DNA from: Alphaproteobacteria bacterium
GTDB taxonomy: Bacteria > Pseudomonadota > Alphaproteobacteria > Rhodobacterales > Rhodobacteraceae
DNA: 26,050 bases
Assembly (NCBI GenBank): GCA_024277955.1
Contig: JAJRUE010000315.1
Location: 1-26,050, forward strand
Direction: 5' to 3'
Shown: one piece after another, positions 1 to 8,683 of the stretch
Numbering within the stretch: the stretch's first letter is position 1
Layout: every line of letters starts with the position of its first letter
Position numbers and translations under genes: made by a program
The notes under the pieces: model-generated
The model's input: only the letters and a program-made list of their open reading frames with translations
The model's database searches: none
Told to the model about the DNA's origin: nothing

Positions 1-645
1 CAGGAAGGTCAGGCCCATTTCCGCCTGGATGTCCTTGAGCAGGTTCAGCACATCGGCCTGGATCGACACGTCCAGCGCGGCCACGCTTTCATCGGCCACC
101 ACGAAGCGCGGTTTCGACACCAGCGCGCGCGCAATCGAGATACGCTGGCGCTGACCGCCGGAAAACGCATGCGGAAAACGGCGCAGGTGTTCCAGGTTCA
201 GCCGGCACCTGGCGGCGATTTCGCGCACCCGTTCGTCGGTTTCCTCGCGCGATTTGGTCAGGCCCATCACTTCCAGCGGCTCGGCGATGATGTCCCGCAC
301 GGTCATGCGCGGGCTCAGCGCCGCGTAAGGATCCTGGAAGATAAGCTGCGCGCGGGTGCGGTAATCCTTCAGCTCCTTGTCGCCAAGGCTGGGCAGGTCA
401 TAGTGCACATCGCCGTCGTCATAGGTGACTTCGCCATGGGTGATCGGCGCGGCGCGCAGCAGGGCGCGCCCCAGCGTCGTCTTGCCCGACCCGCTTTCGC
501 CGACAAGGCCAAAGAAATTCCCCCGGGCGATGTCGATGGACACGTTTTCGACCGCGCGCACCACCGCTTTCGGGCCGATCAGCCCGCCGCGCAACGGGTA
601 GTGGACCGACAGGCCCTTGGTGGAAATCAGCGGGGTGTCGTTCAT
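1..645 (-). CDS. Oligopeptide-type ABC transporter ATP-binding protein (OppF/DppF-like), 3' end outside the window
   Basis: This is the second ATPase of a family-5 ABC importer and would power uptake together with the OppD-like ATPase encoded just upstream. Translation from the ATG at 645 begins MNDTPLISTKGLSVHYPL. It shows a Walker A (GESGSGKTT), the ABC signature FSGGQRQRI, and a Walker B/D-loop VVADESVAALDVS. The B-D-loop reads ADESVAALD where most family members have ADEPVSALD. The frame is open to base 1, giving 215 codons, so roughly the last third, including any oligopeptide-transporter C-terminal motif, lies beyond the left edge. The start overlaps the stop of the upstream ATPase gene by four bases (ATGA), a sign of translational coupling. 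The family is clear but the substrate is not. Confidence 0.93.
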   Translation of the reverse strand, partial: MNDTPLISTKGLSVHYPLRGGLIGPKAVVRAVENVSIDIARGNFFGLVGESGSGKTTLGRALLRAAPITHGEVTYDDGDVHYDLPSLGDKELKDYRTRAQLIFQDPYAALSPRMTVRDIIAEPLEVMGLTKSREETDERVREIAARCRLNLEHLRRFPHAFSGGQRQRISIARALVSKPRFVVADESVAALDVSIQADVLNLLKDIQAEMGLTFL

Positions 646-1640
646 GCGCTGTCTCCCTGACTGGCCAGGTGGCAGGCCACCCGGTGAACCGGATTGAGAT
701 CGGTGAACCGGGGCACTTCCTGCTGGCAGATGCCTTCAAGCGCCACCGAACAGCGGGTGTTGAACACGCAGCCCGGCGGGCGTTCCAGCGGCGACGGGAT
801 GTCGCCGGGCACCGGTTTCAGCGGCCGGTCCAGATCGTCGAGATCGGGCAGCGCATCGAGCAGCCCGCGGGTGTAGGGGTGCGCCGGCTCGCGCAGCACT
901 TCGCGCACCGGTCCCTTTTCGATCAGCCGGCCCAGATACATCACCGCCACGTTGTCGGCGGTCTGGGCGATCACGCCCAGATCGTGGGTGATGAAGATGA
1001 TCGCCATGCCGAACTCGGCCACCAGATCCTTCATCAGGTCAATCACCTGGGCCTGGATGGTCACATCCAGCGCGGTGGTGGGTTCGTCCGCGATCAGCAG
1101 CTTGGGCTTGGTCGACAGCGCCATGGCGATCATCGCCCGCTGGCGCATGCCGCCCGACAGTTCAAAGGCATATTGCTTGAACCGTTTGCCGGCGTCCGAA
1201 ATCCCCACCCGGTCGAGCATCTCGACCGACAGTTCGCGCGCCTGCTTCCTGGACATGCTGGTATGGATCAGCAGCTGTTCCACCATCTGGTCGCCAATGG
1301 AAATCGCCGGGGCGAAACTGGCCATCGGTTCCTGGAAGATCATCGAGATCGCCCCGCCCCGCACCACTTGCAGCTCGGTGTTGGTGGCCAGCGACATGAT
1401 GTCCACCGGGCCGCTGTCCAGGTGCAGGGTGATTTTCGTGTCAGGCCCGTAGACGGCATTGCTCGGGTTCAGCTTCATCAGCGATTTCGCGGTCACCGAC
1501 TTGCCCGAGCCGCTTTCGCCCACCAGCCCCATCACCTCGCCCTGGTCGAGCGAAAAGGACACGTTGTCCACCGCGGTGATCCGGCCCTCGTCGGTGTCGA
1601 ACTGCAGGGTCAGGTTTTCAACATCGATCAGTCGCGTCAT
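642..1640 (-). CDS. Oligopeptide-type ABC transporter ATP-binding protein (OppD/DppD-like)
   Basis: This 332-residue ATPase is the OppD-like partner of the importer. Visible motifs are Walker A GESGSGKS near residue 40, a Q-loop (MIFQEPM) near 100, signature LSGGMRQRA near 162, Walker B LLIADEPTTALD near 185 and the switch histidine in FITHDLG near 218. The C-terminal region has HPYTRGLLDALP followed by a cysteine-bearing segment (GCVFNTRC...C). This is the oligopeptide/dipeptide transporter C-terminal domain, which in several relatives carries an Fe-S site. Length is normal for OppD. It overlaps the upstream permease gene and the downstream ATPase gene by four bases each (ATGA), so the genes are co-transcribed and coupled. 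Confidence 0.95.
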   Translation of the reverse strand: MTRLIDVENLTLQFDTDEGRITAVDNVSFSLDQGEVMGLVGESGSGKSVTAKSLMKLNPSNAVYGPDTKITLHLDSGPVDIMSLATNTELQVVRGGAISMIFQEPMASFAPAISIGDQMVEQLLIHTSMSRKQARELSVEMLDRVGISDAGKRFKQYAFELSGGMRQRAMIAMALSTKPKLLIADEPTTALDVTIQAQVIDLMKDLVAEFGMAIIFITHDLGVIAQTADNVAVMYLGRLIEKGPVREVLREPAHPYTRGLLDALPDLDDLDRPLKPVPGDIPSPLERPPGCVFNTRCSVALEGICQQEVPRFTDLNPVHRVACHLASQGDSA

Positions 1641-2779
1641 TTCCTGGTTTCCGAATAGGGGTCGGCCGCGTCGCGCAGCCCGTCACCGACAAAGACAAAG
1701 GCCAGCACCAGCACGATGAAAAAGATCACCGGGATGAAATTCCACTGGTAATTCAGCAGCACATCGGCGCTGGTCACGTTCTGCAGCATCACCCCGAGCG
1801 AGTTCACCGGGTACTTGAACCCCAGCCCGATGAACGACAGCGCGGTTTCGCTGAGCACCATGTAGGGAAAGGAAATCACCAGATCGACGATGATATAGCT
1901 GGTGAAGCTGGGCAGCAGGTGCTTGCGGATGATGTGGCTGGGCGAGGCGCCGCACAGCTGCGCCGCCAGCACGTATTCCTGGTTGCGCTCGGTCAGCAGG
2001 TGGGTGCGCACCCGGCGCGCAAGCGTCGGCCAGCCGATGAACCCGAGGACGATGGATATGAAAAAGAACCTCTGTTCCGAACTCCAGGTATCGGGGATGA
2101 AGGCCGCGATCGCCATGAACAGCGGGATCGCGGGCACGGTTCGCACCGCATCCGTGATCATCTGCAATATGGAATCGATCCAGCCGCCGTAATAGCCGGA
2201 CACCCCCCCTATGATCAGCGCCAGAACAAAGGCGATCATCACCCCGATGGTGCCCACCGCCATCGAGGTGTTGATCGCGTGGAAGGTGCGCGAAAAGATG
2301 TCCTTGCCGGTGCCGTCGGTGCCGAACAGGTGGATCTGGCCCTTGTCCACCCCGAAAAGATGCCGGTCGAACGTCATCCCCAGCAGCGTGTATTTGTCGC
2401 CCCTGGGCAGAAAGGTCAGGTAGCGCCGTTCGTTCCGGTCGACAGTGCTCACCCAGCGGAAGTTGGTCTTGATCGAGCGCTCGCGCTTGTAGGTGTAGAT
2501 GAAGGGCCGGGCAGAAAAGCCGTTTTCATCCCAGAACTTGGGGATCTGCGGCGCGCCATTCACATAGTCCTTGTCGCGCCCGGCGATGGTCGGGGCATAG
2601 GGGGTCAGGAAGGGGGCGAAAAACCCGGACAGGATCAGCAGGATCAGCACCCAGGCGCCCACCATCGCCGCTTTCTGCTTCTTGAAGCGGGTCCAGATCA
2701 GCTGGCCCTGGGACGCGGTGAAATAGGCTTCCTTGCGCTTCTGGTCCAGCTGGGTATCGGGGGTGGCGGTATCGGTCAT
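1637..2779 (-). CDS. ABC transporter permease, OppC/DppC-like, with a long periplasmic insertion
   Basis: This is one of the two inner-membrane permease subunits. It has 380 residues, longer than the roughly 300 usual for OppC. A first membrane segment lies near residues 38-58. About 100 residues of polar sequence follow before the next membrane segments, including a stretch at about 70-150 rich in Arg, Lys and aromatic residues. The OppC hallmark HLFGTDGTGKDIFSR follows, then five further hydrophobic segments. The ATPase-contact loop reads AAQLCGASPSHIIRKHLLP. A similar insertion between TM1 and TM2 is known in YejE-like and some sugar- or peptide-specific family-5 permeases. The start at 2779 lies four bases after the stop of the OppB-like gene. 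The stop overlaps the OppD-like start. Confidence 0.93.
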   Translation of the reverse strand: MTDTATPDTQLDQKRKEAYFTASQGQLIWTRFKKQKAAMVGAWVLILLILSGFFAPFLTPYAPTIAGRDKDYVNGAPQIPKFWDENGFSARPFIYTYKRERSIKTNFRWVSTVDRNERRYLTFLPRGDKYTLLGMTFDRHLFGVDKGQIHLFGTDGTGKDIFSRTFHAINTSMAVGTIGVMIAFVLALIIGGVSGYYGGWIDSILQMITDAVRTVPAIPLFMAIAAFIPDTWSSEQRFFFISIVLGFIGWPTLARRVRTHLLTERNQEYVLAAQLCGASPSHIIRKHLLPSFTSYIIVDLVISFPYMVLSETALSFIGLGFKYPVNSLGVMLQNVTSADVLLNYQWNFIPVIFFIVLVLAFVFVGDGLRDAADPYSETRK

Positions 2780-2783
2780 GTCA

Positions 2784-3788
2784 TCATCCCATGATGCTGC
2801 GGCGAACCCGCGGGTCCATCAGGGCCAGCAGGATGTCGGTGATAAAGTTCAACCCGACGATGCTGGCGGTGAGAAGGAAGATGATCGCCCCGGCAAGCTG
2901 CTGGTCATTGGACCGCGCCAGGGCCTCGATCAGCAGGGCGCCGGCCTCGGTCAGGGTGAGGATCAGCGCGACGATGGGCAATTCGTTGAAGATGCGGTTC
3001 AAATCAAACCCGAGGCTGTTGATGATCGGCCCCAGCGCGTGGCGCGCCGGATAGCGCCACAGCAGCCGCCGCCCCGCCACCCCGCGCGCCTTGGCGGCGG
3101 TGACGTAGAGCTTGCCGATTTCGTCGCTCATCAGCGCGCGCACCGTCTGGATGGCAAAGGCGGTTGCCGACCAACCCAGGATGAACACCGGCAGCCAGGC
3201 CCGCGAAAGAAAGTCCCTGAGCCGCGCCATTGACCAGGCGGCATCTCGGAATTCCTTTGAAAACAATCCTGTAAGGCTGTCACCAAAGACAATGGTCGAA
3301 AACAGCATGATCATCAGCGCCAGCAGGAAGTTGGGCAGCGCCAGCCCCAGATAGCTGACCAGGCGCAGCGTGTTGTTCAGCGTCGGGCTGTTCGAGGTGG
3401 CCGAAATTATCCCCACGGGTATCGCGATCAGATAGGCCAGCAACAACGATGTCAGACATATCCCGAGGCTCAGATAGAATTTCTGGCCAAGCAGCTGGCT
3501 GATGTTCAGACGCAGGATGCAGCTGTCGCCGAACTCGCCCTGAAAGGCGTTGATGATCCAGGACCCCCAGCGCACCAGGTAGGGCTTGTCCAGGCCCAGG
3601 CGGACCCGTTCGGCCTCGATATCGGCTACCGAGATGCCCGACCCTTGGGTGTTCTTGAAGGCCAGATAGCGTTCGGCGCAGTCGCCCGGCACCAGTTCCA
3701 TGAGCGTAAACACGATGAAGGAAACGACGACCAGGGTGACAATGGCCAGAAAGGCCCTGACAATCGCGAACCGGATAAACTGCATCAT
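2784..3788 (-). CDS. ABC transporter permease, OppB/DppB-like
   Basis: This 334-residue inner-membrane subunit pairs with the OppC-like permease. The N-terminus (FAIVRAFLAIVTLVVVSFIVFTL, then MELVPGD) is the typical OppB first membrane segment followed by the periplasmic motif. Five more hydrophobic segments follow, with the cytoplasmic EAA loop at about residues 235-255 (AKARGVAGRRLLWRYPARHA). The C-terminus MDPRVRR is characteristic of the family. Two ATG codons stand in tandem at 3788 and 3785. A purine-rich GGGGAGA lies about nine bases upstream and fits the first. The gene follows the binding-protein gene after a 114-base gap that contains a stable stem-loop. It is the first of four coupled genes. 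Confidence 0.93.
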   Translation of the reverse strand: MMQFIRFAIVRAFLAIVTLVVVSFIVFTLMELVPGDCAERYLAFKNTQGSGISVADIEAERVRLGLDKPYLVRWGSWIINAFQGEFGDSCILRLNISQLLGQKFYLSLGICLTSLLLAYLIAIPVGIISATSNSPTLNNTLRLVSYLGLALPNFLLALMIMLFSTIVFGDSLTGLFSKEFRDAAWSMARLRDFLSRAWLPVFILGWSATAFAIQTVRALMSDEIGKLYVTAAKARGVAGRRLLWRYPARHALGPIINSLGFDLNRIFNELPIVALILTLTEAGALLIEALARSNDQQLAGAIIFLLTASIVGLNFITDILLALMDPRVRRSIMG

Positions 3789-3852
3789 CGGTGGTATTCT
3801 CCCCGGGAACCGGCGTGGCCCTTTGGCCTTTGAATGCCGGTGTTTTTTTGGT

Positions 3853-3880
3853 CCGCGGGCAGCGGTTTCGCCGCCCGCGG
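3853..3880 (-). promoter_or_regulatory. Stem-loop between the binding-protein gene and the permease genes
   Basis: CCGCGGGC pairs with GCCCGCGG (8 bp, perfect), with three more inner pairs past an A-C mismatch and a GTTT loop. On the coding (minus) strand it is followed by an A-run, not a U-run, so it is not a standard intrinsic terminator. Such a stem at the 3' end of a binding-protein gene commonly protects its mRNA or lowers read-through to the membrane genes. That role is inferred. Confidence 0.5.
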
Positions 3881-3902
3881 AAAGCTTGTCAGACCTGAAG
3901 GC

Positions 3903-5948
3903 CTATTCGTCCAGGAACCACTGGTCCGGGCGATACGGGGTCGTCCGGTAGTATTCGTAGGACTGGGTCTTGAACTCCGGGAAGTTCTTCAGGTTGTTGT
4001 TGTGGTAGATCGGCGCAGGGGCCTGCACGGTGCCGATGAACAACAGGTTGCTGGTCATGTTCTCGACCAGGCGCGCGCCCAGGGCATCGGATTCAGGCGT
4101 ACCGGTCTGGGTCGACTGGAACTTGTTGATATCCTCGATCAGCTGCTTGGCATATGCCGGCGGCTCGACCCCGCTGGCGCCGTTGCTGTCGACCCACTCG
4201 GCCCAGAGCATCGCGTTGCGCAGACCAAAGTAGTTCTCATAGGGCGGCACCCACAGTTCGTTGTTGCCCATCACGATCGCCAGAGGCTGCGACTTGCGCC
4301 ACATCATCACGTCGAGCTGGTTCGAGGACTGGGCCGAACGGTATTCGTCCGGCGTGACCTCTTTCACCGTGGTCTGGATGCCGACATCGGCCCAGTTCTG
4401 GCCAACCAGTTCCACCAGTTGCCCGGCAACGCCCTGGGTCGAGAACTGCAGGTTCACGACCAGCTTGTCGCCATTGGGCAGCTCGCGGAACCCGTCGCCG
4501 TCGAGATCCTTCATGCCGATCTCGTCCAGCAGCTTGTTGGCCATGTCGGGATCGTATTGCGCCATGTATTGCGACCATTTCGGATCGACGAAGCTGGGCG
4601 CCGGCGAGAAGCCGATATACTGCTTGGGCTCACCCAGGCCGAAGAAGGCAACCTCGTTGATCTCGGCGCGGTTGATCGCCACCGACATCGCCTGGCGGAA
4701 CCGCAGATCGCCGAACACCTTGCGCTTTTCAAGATCTTCGTCGGTCACGTTGAAGGCAAAGGTCGGAATGGTGATTTCCGGCTTCAGATCAACGGTGTAG
4801 TTGCCCTTTTCCTGGTTCTCCAGCAGCAGCGGCGCGTCGGGCAGCTGCAAGGACTGGGCCTTGTAGTCGACCTCGGCGTTGACCAGCTTCAGGATGCGCA
4901 CTTCGTTGTCGTTGACGAAGATTTCATCCTGTTCGCTGATGTAGGGCAGCTGGTTCCCGGCGGTGTCCACCATGAAGTAGTAGGGGTTGGCCACCAGGTG
5001 ACGCCCCTCGGTGCTTTCGGCCACCAGGATGTGACTTTCCAGCGTCGGCATGGTGTTGGCCGGCAGCTTGTCCAGCTTGTCGGGCGAATTCAGCATCGGC
5101 GTGGCCGTATCCGTCCAGTCCGAGTTGCCGTAATAGGCCGAGATCACCGCATAGCCGTTCTCGAAGCCCATCGACTGGGCCAGCTTGTCGGCATCGGGGT
5201 TCAGTTTCGGATCGAACCGGCCAAGGAAATGCTTGGGCTGGAAGCCCTGGGCATAAGAGCTGGCGAAGTGGGCCAGCAGGCCGGGCTTGGGCGCCGGCAG
5301 CTTGAACACCACGGTTGTTTCGTCCGGGGTTTCCACCGTCATCCGTTCGCCGCCGACCAGGACATAGTCCTTGGGTTTGGCGATCACGTCCGGGTTCAGG
5401 GCCAGGTTGTCATACCAGTATTTCACGTCGGCCGAGGTGAACGGCTTGCCGTCCGACCACTTGTGCCCCTTACGCAGGTAGAAGGTCAGCTCGGTGAAAT
5501 CGTCGTTCCAGCTCCAGTCCTTGGCGACATCGGGAACGATGGTCTGCAGGTCGTCGGAAAAGCGCACCAGGTTGACGTGGCGCACCGAAAGGAAGTCCGA
5601 GGTGCCCGCTTCGGTGGCGTTCGACAGCACGTCGAAGGTGCCGCCATACTTGCCGATTTCGTCATAGGGGGCGACGACCAGCGGCTCTTCCGGCAGGCGC
5701 TCGGCCACCGGCGGCAGGTCGGTCGGGTTGCCGCGAATGCGCGCGTTCAGCTCGGCGATCGCCGGGTTTTCGGAAAATTCGAGCGTGCAGTTCGCGAGCT
5801 TCTGGAATTCCGAAAGCTCGTATTGTTGCGGATATTTGCCAGCGGCGACGCCCATCGGGTCGGCCACCGTGACCGCGGGGCAGCCAGCGGCATAGGACGC
5901 CGCCGTCATCGCGACAAGCGCAACCCCTGAATAAAGTATCCTTCTCAT
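3903..5948 (-). CDS. Family-5 extracellular solute-binding protein of the ABC importer
   Basis: This periplasmic receptor of the importer belongs to the SBP_bac_5 (peptide/nickel/oligosaccharide) class. The chosen start at 5948 gives 681 residues with a clear signal peptide (MRRILYSGVALVAMTAASYA, cleaved before AGCPAV). A longer in-frame start at 6062 would place polar sequence before that signal peptide. A ribosome site AGAGGA lies seven bases upstream. Family features include the N-terminal LSNATEAGT and DVAKDWSWNDDFTELTFYLRK region, WSDGKPFTSADVKYWYDN, and FRQAMSVAINRAEIN. It is about 130-150 residues longer than OppA or DppA, as in the larger members of the family; the rhizobial alpha-galactoside receptor AgpA is one such protein. 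The ligand is therefore not predictable: it may be a peptide, an oligosaccharide or another solute. Two early cysteines (near 23 and 54) might form a disulfide. The gene has its own promoter. Confidence 0.93.
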   Translation of the reverse strand: MRRILYSGVALVAMTAASYAAGCPAVTVADPMGVAAGKYPQQYELSEFQKLANCTLEFSENPAIAELNARIRGNPTDLPPVAERLPEEPLVVAPYDEIGKYGGTFDVLSNATEAGTSDFLSVRHVNLVRFSDDLQTIVPDVAKDWSWNDDFTELTFYLRKGHKWSDGKPFTSADVKYWYDNLALNPDVIAKPKDYVLVGGERMTVETPDETTVVFKLPAPKPGLLAHFASSYAQGFQPKHFLGRFDPKLNPDADKLAQSMGFENGYAVISAYYGNSDWTDTATPMLNSPDKLDKLPANTMPTLESHILVAESTEGRHLVANPYYFMVDTAGNQLPYISEQDEIFVNDNEVRILKLVNAEVDYKAQSLQLPDAPLLLENQEKGNYTVDLKPEITIPTFAFNVTDEDLEKRKVFGDLRFRQAMSVAINRAEINEVAFFGLGEPKQYIGFSPAPSFVDPKWSQYMAQYDPDMANKLLDEIGMKDLDGDGFRELPNGDKLVVNLQFSTQGVAGQLVELVGQNWADVGIQTTVKEVTPDEYRSAQSSNQLDVMMWRKSQPLAIVMGNNELWVPPYENYFGLRNAMLWAEWVDSNGASGVEPPAYAKQLIEDINKFQSTQTGTPESDALGARLVENMTSNLLFIGTVQAPAPIYHNNNLKNFPEFKTQSYEYYRTTPYRPDQWFLDE

Positions 5949-6093
5949 GTTTGGTCCTCTCTGTTGTTCATTATGGTCGATGCTGGAAAACCGTGTCGCG
6001 GCCTTCGGAAAGTTCTTGTCTGACCGGCCCCGATGTTCTGGCGCCTCGCGGTGCACAGCCATCGGATTCCATTCTTCTTTCCTCCCCCCGGAA

Positions 6094-6123
6094 ACTATCT
6101 GACGACAAAGCCGATTCTGTCAA
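6094..6123 (-). promoter_or_regulatory. Predicted sigma-70 promoter of the importer operon
   Basis: On the minus strand a perfect -35 TTGACA (6118-6123) is followed after 18 bases by GATAGT (6094-6099), which matches four of six -10 positions. The start of transcription would fall near 6086, leaving a leader of about 140 bases before the ATG at 5948. Confidence 0.55.
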
Positions 6124-6380
6124 ATGAACCGGCGTCTCCCCATCGCTTGAAGAGAGTTGTCCCGCTTGTCTCCGTCTGTCAACATATTTTCAGCAGCGCC
6201 CGTCCTGAGCCCATATTGGCAGCAAGATGTGGAAGAATATAACGCCAATTCACAGCGATCCATAAGTCCACATGACTGTCCAACCGCGGAAACCGCTCCG
6301 CGCGGTGGCGATAGCATCGCTTGGTCACGGTTTCGTGACGGTTGCGGTGTTTTTCAAGGTTTTCCGAAATTGGACGCAGC

Positions 6381-6408
6381 GGGGGGCGAACGCATCCGTT
6401 CGCCCCCC
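6381..6408 (-). terminator. Stem-loop downstream of phnX
   Basis: GGGGGGCGAACG and CGTTCGCCCCCC form a perfect 12-bp stem closed by a four-base loop, 78 bases past the phnX stop. No U-run follows on the minus strand, so termination is likely but not certain. It separates the phosphonate genes from the importer promoter. Confidence 0.6.
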
Positions 6409-6485
6409 GATAATTCCTCGGAAAATGTCTCTGGCCGGGCGCAAAAACGGCTGGACGCGCCAGGCTGTCGCGGGTTGACCCAGGC

Positions 6486-7334
6486 TCAGGGCTTTTCGCC
6501 GCGCGCCAGGCGGGCGTTGATGTCGTCGATCACCGCCGGCAGTTCCACCAGGCTGTCGATGACGTAATGCGCCCCGGCCTGTTCGAGGATGGCCCGGGTT
6601 TTCGCCATGCGCCGGGCGATTTCGTCTTGCGAAAGTGTGGCTTCCTCGTCCAGCGAGTTGATGTTCATGTAGTTGGAATAGCGCACCAGCCCGACGCCCC
6701 AGCAGCCGGCGTTCAGCGCTTCGCCCACGCCCGACACCGTGTCGTCGCATTTCACCACCGACTTGATGTCCTGGATGTTCAGCAGGTCGAGGTTCTTGTA
6801 GACCATGTGCGGGTTGGGCCGCGCGCCGTTGATCACCTCGTCGCCGGCGACCGTGGCATCGGGGGTGAAGCCCTGCTTGATGCAGTCTTCCAGCAGGATG
6901 TCCACCATCGAGCGCACGAACCCGGTCGAAGCGCCGAACTTGATCCCCTGCTTTTGCAGGTCGTTCAGCACGTCCTTCACGCCGGGCAACAATGTCGTGT
7001 ATTTGCGCAGGCAGTCCAGCTGGGCGGGGACGAAATCGGCGAACATCGCGTCAACGTCCGACTGGTCCGGGTATTTGCCCTTTACCGCTTTCCAGCGTTC
7101 GGCGATCTCGGGGTCTTCGGTGAGCGCCTTGATGTGCAGATCCTTGCGCAGGCCCATCGGCCCGCGCGCCTCTTCCATGGAAATCTCGACGCCCTGATTG
7201 GCGAAGACCTCGACGAAGACCACCGCCGGGGCGATGACATAGGCGTCGGCCAGCGTGCCGGACCAGTCAAGGATCACCGCCTTGACCTGGCCGCGATACT
7301 GGCGTTCGTAGGTGTATTCGGAAAAGCTGGTCAT
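6486..7334 (-). CDS. phnX: Phosphonoacetaldehyde hydrolase (phosphonatase)
   Basis: This enzyme cleaves the C-P bond of phosphonoacetaldehyde to give acetaldehyde and phosphate, the second step of 2-AEP breakdown. It is a cytoplasmic HAD-superfamily protein of 282 residues, a normal length. The nucleophile motif is DWSGT with Asp23. The cap-domain motif MGLRKDLHI carries Lys64, the expected Schiff-base lysine. The 41-residue distance from Asp to Lys equals that between Asp12 and Lys53 of the Bacillus cereus enzyme. The third HAD region reads VKCDDTVSGVGEALNAG. The start at 7334 (MTSFSEYTYERQYRG) has AAGGA about ten bases upstream; an in-frame extension to 7463 overlaps phnW and lacks family similarity. 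It follows phnW by 76 bases on the same strand and is surely co-transcribed. Confidence 0.96.
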   Translation of the reverse strand: MTSFSEYTYERQYRGQVKAVILDWSGTLADAYVIAPAVVFVEVFANQGVEISMEEARGPMGLRKDLHIKALTEDPEIAERWKAVKGKYPDQSDVDAMFADFVPAQLDCLRKYTTLLPGVKDVLNDLQKQGIKFGASTGFVRSMVDILLEDCIKQGFTPDATVAGDEVINGARPNPHMVYKNLDLLNIQDIKSVVKCDDTVSGVGEALNAGCWGVGLVRYSNYMNINSLDEEATLSQDEIARRMAKTRAILEQAGAHYVIDSLVELPAVIDDINARLARGEKP

Positions 7335-7410
7335 CTGGTTTCGGTCCTTTTCAACGGGTTGTTTCGGGGCGGGGTTGGTAACTTGGTCGGGTTCGGGGCC
7401 GGGGCCGGAA

Positions 7411-8598
7411 TCACGCCACCAGGCGCGCGCGTTCGTCCAGCGCTGCTTCGGGCGGGGCGGCATCGTCCACCCCCATCTCGGCCAGGGTTTCGCCGGCGGC
7501 GCGCACCACGGCGCGCATCACCTCTTCGTCCACCTGGCCAATGCAGCCCAGCCGGAAACTGTCCACCACGGTCAGCTTGCCGGGGTAGATGATGAAGCCG
7601 CGCGCCTTCATGCCCTCGTAGAAGCGGGTAAAGTCAAAGGCCGGATGCGCCGGGCTGAAAAAGGTGACGATGATCGGCGACAGCCAGCGGTCCCCCAGCA
7701 GGGTTTCAAAGCCCAGCCCGCGCATGCCCTGCACCAGCACGTCGCGGTTGCGCGCATAGCGTGCGCCGCGCCCGGCCACGCCGCCTTCTGCCGCATGCGC
7801 CTCGAGCGCTTCGAGGAAGGCCGCGACCACATGGGTGGGCGGGGTAAAGCGCCACTGGCCGGTGCGGTTCATGTAGTCCCACTGCGCATGCACATCGAGC
7901 GACAGCGAATGGCTGTTGCCGCGCGCGCTTTCCAGCGCCGCGCGCCGGGCGATGACAAAGCCGAACCCCGGCACCCCTTCGATGCATTTGTTGGCCGACG
8001 ACACCAGCGCCTCGAAACGGAGTTTGCCCGGCGCAAGCGGCAGGGCGCCAAAGGCGCTCATGCTGTCGATCAGCAACCGGCGGCCGGCGGCGTGGACCGC
8101 GTCCGCGATCTCGGCGATCGGGTTCAGGATGCCGGAACTGGTTTCGCAATGCACCACCACCACGTCGGAAATCGCGGGATCGTCTGCAAGCGCGCGCGCA
8201 ACCTCGTCGCCGCGCGGCGGCATGTAGTCGCCCTTGTCGATCACCACGTGATCGCGCCCCAGATAGTCCAGGGTCTGCGCGATGCGCTTGCCGTAGGCGC
8301 CGTTGGCCAGCACCAGGGTCTTGCCGTCCCTGGGGATGAACGAGCCCAGCATCGCTTCCACCGAAAAGGTGCCGCTGCCCTGCATCGGCACGCAGTCGAA
8401 ATCTTTCTTGCCCGGTCCCAGCATGTCCAGCAGCCGGGCGCGCAGCCGGGCTGTCATCGCCCGGAAATCGCCGTCCCAGGATCCCCAGTCGCGCAGCATC
8501 GCCTGTTTTACCGCCCAGGACGTGGTCAGCGGCCCCGGCGTCAGCAGCCAGGGTTCGCCCAGATGCGGCGGCGGGAGTTTTGCGGCTGCGTCGGTCAT
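7411..8598 (-). CDS. phnW: 2-aminoethylphosphonate--pyruvate transaminase
   Basis: This PLP enzyme (class V, fold type I) transfers the amino group of 2-AEP to pyruvate, giving phosphonoacetaldehyde and alanine. The protein has 395 residues. Near the N-terminus WLLTPGPLTTS is the usual phosphonate-transaminase start. MQGSGTFSVEAML at about 72-84 forms the phosphate-binding turn. LIDSM gives Asp178, which pairs with the PLP nitrogen, and SSANKCIEGVPG gives Lys204, the Schiff-base lysine. The spacing of 26 matches Asp168/Lys194 of the Salmonella enzyme. The start at 8598 has GAGGG seven bases upstream; an earlier in-frame start at 8655 adds 19 residues of non-family sequence. It is first in the phnWX operon and divergent from the LysR gene. 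Confidence 0.96.
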   Translation of the reverse strand: MTDAAAKLPPPHLGEPWLLTPGPLTTSWAVKQAMLRDWGSWDGDFRAMTARLRARLLDMLGPGKKDFDCVPMQGSGTFSVEAMLGSFIPRDGKTLVLANGAYGKRIAQTLDYLGRDHVVIDKGDYMPPRGDEVARALADDPAISDVVVVHCETSSGILNPIAEIADAVHAAGRRLLIDSMSAFGALPLAPGKLRFEALVSSANKCIEGVPGFGFVIARRAALESARGNSHSLSLDVHAQWDYMNRTGQWRFTPPTHVVAAFLEALEAHAAEGGVAGRGARYARNRDVLVQGMRGLGFETLLGDRWLSPIIVTFFSPAHPAFDFTRFYEGMKARGFIIYPGKLTVVDSFRLGCIGQVDEEVMRAVVRAAGETLAEMGVDDAAPPEAALDERARLVA

Positions 8599-8683
8599 GG
8601 CCGGCCCTCGGGGATCGCGTTGCTGTCGGGGCGGTTCTGCCCCCGCGCTTGGCATATGTAAAATCGTTATTTAAGATCATATC

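Larger units (their letters stand above)
5949..6485. other. Long intergenic region between phnX and the importer operon
   Basis: This 537-base stretch shows no convincing gene. The short open frames in it lack ribosome sites, recognisable protein features and the codon use of the neighbours. It holds the stem-loop behind phnX (6381-6408), a good minus-strand promoter for the importer operon (6094-6123) and a second TTGACA hexamer (6177-6182, minus strand) without a good -10. The segment 6180-6290 is AT-richer than its surroundings and could carry regulator sites, but no clear dyad was seen. Confidence 0.6.

Noticed and set aside
5877..5900. Possible lipobox (AAGC) in the binding protein
   Set aside because: The residue three before the Cys is Ala rather than Leu/Val/Ile, and cleavage at SYA-AG is an ordinary signal-peptidase I site.
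3834..5930. Long plus-strand open frame (698 codons) opposite the binding-protein gene
   Set aside because: It is a shadow caused by high GC content: rich in His, Arg, Gly and Val without domains, while the minus strand encodes a clear family-5 receptor with signal peptide.
5949..6062. Extended start of the binding-protein gene at 6062
   Set aside because: It would add 38 polar residues in front of an obvious signal peptide, and the ribosome site fits the ATG at 5948.
6033..6567. Short open frames on both strands between phnX and the importer operon
   Set aside because: They overlap each other, the predicted promoter or the phnX end, and none has a ribosome site or protein-like composition.
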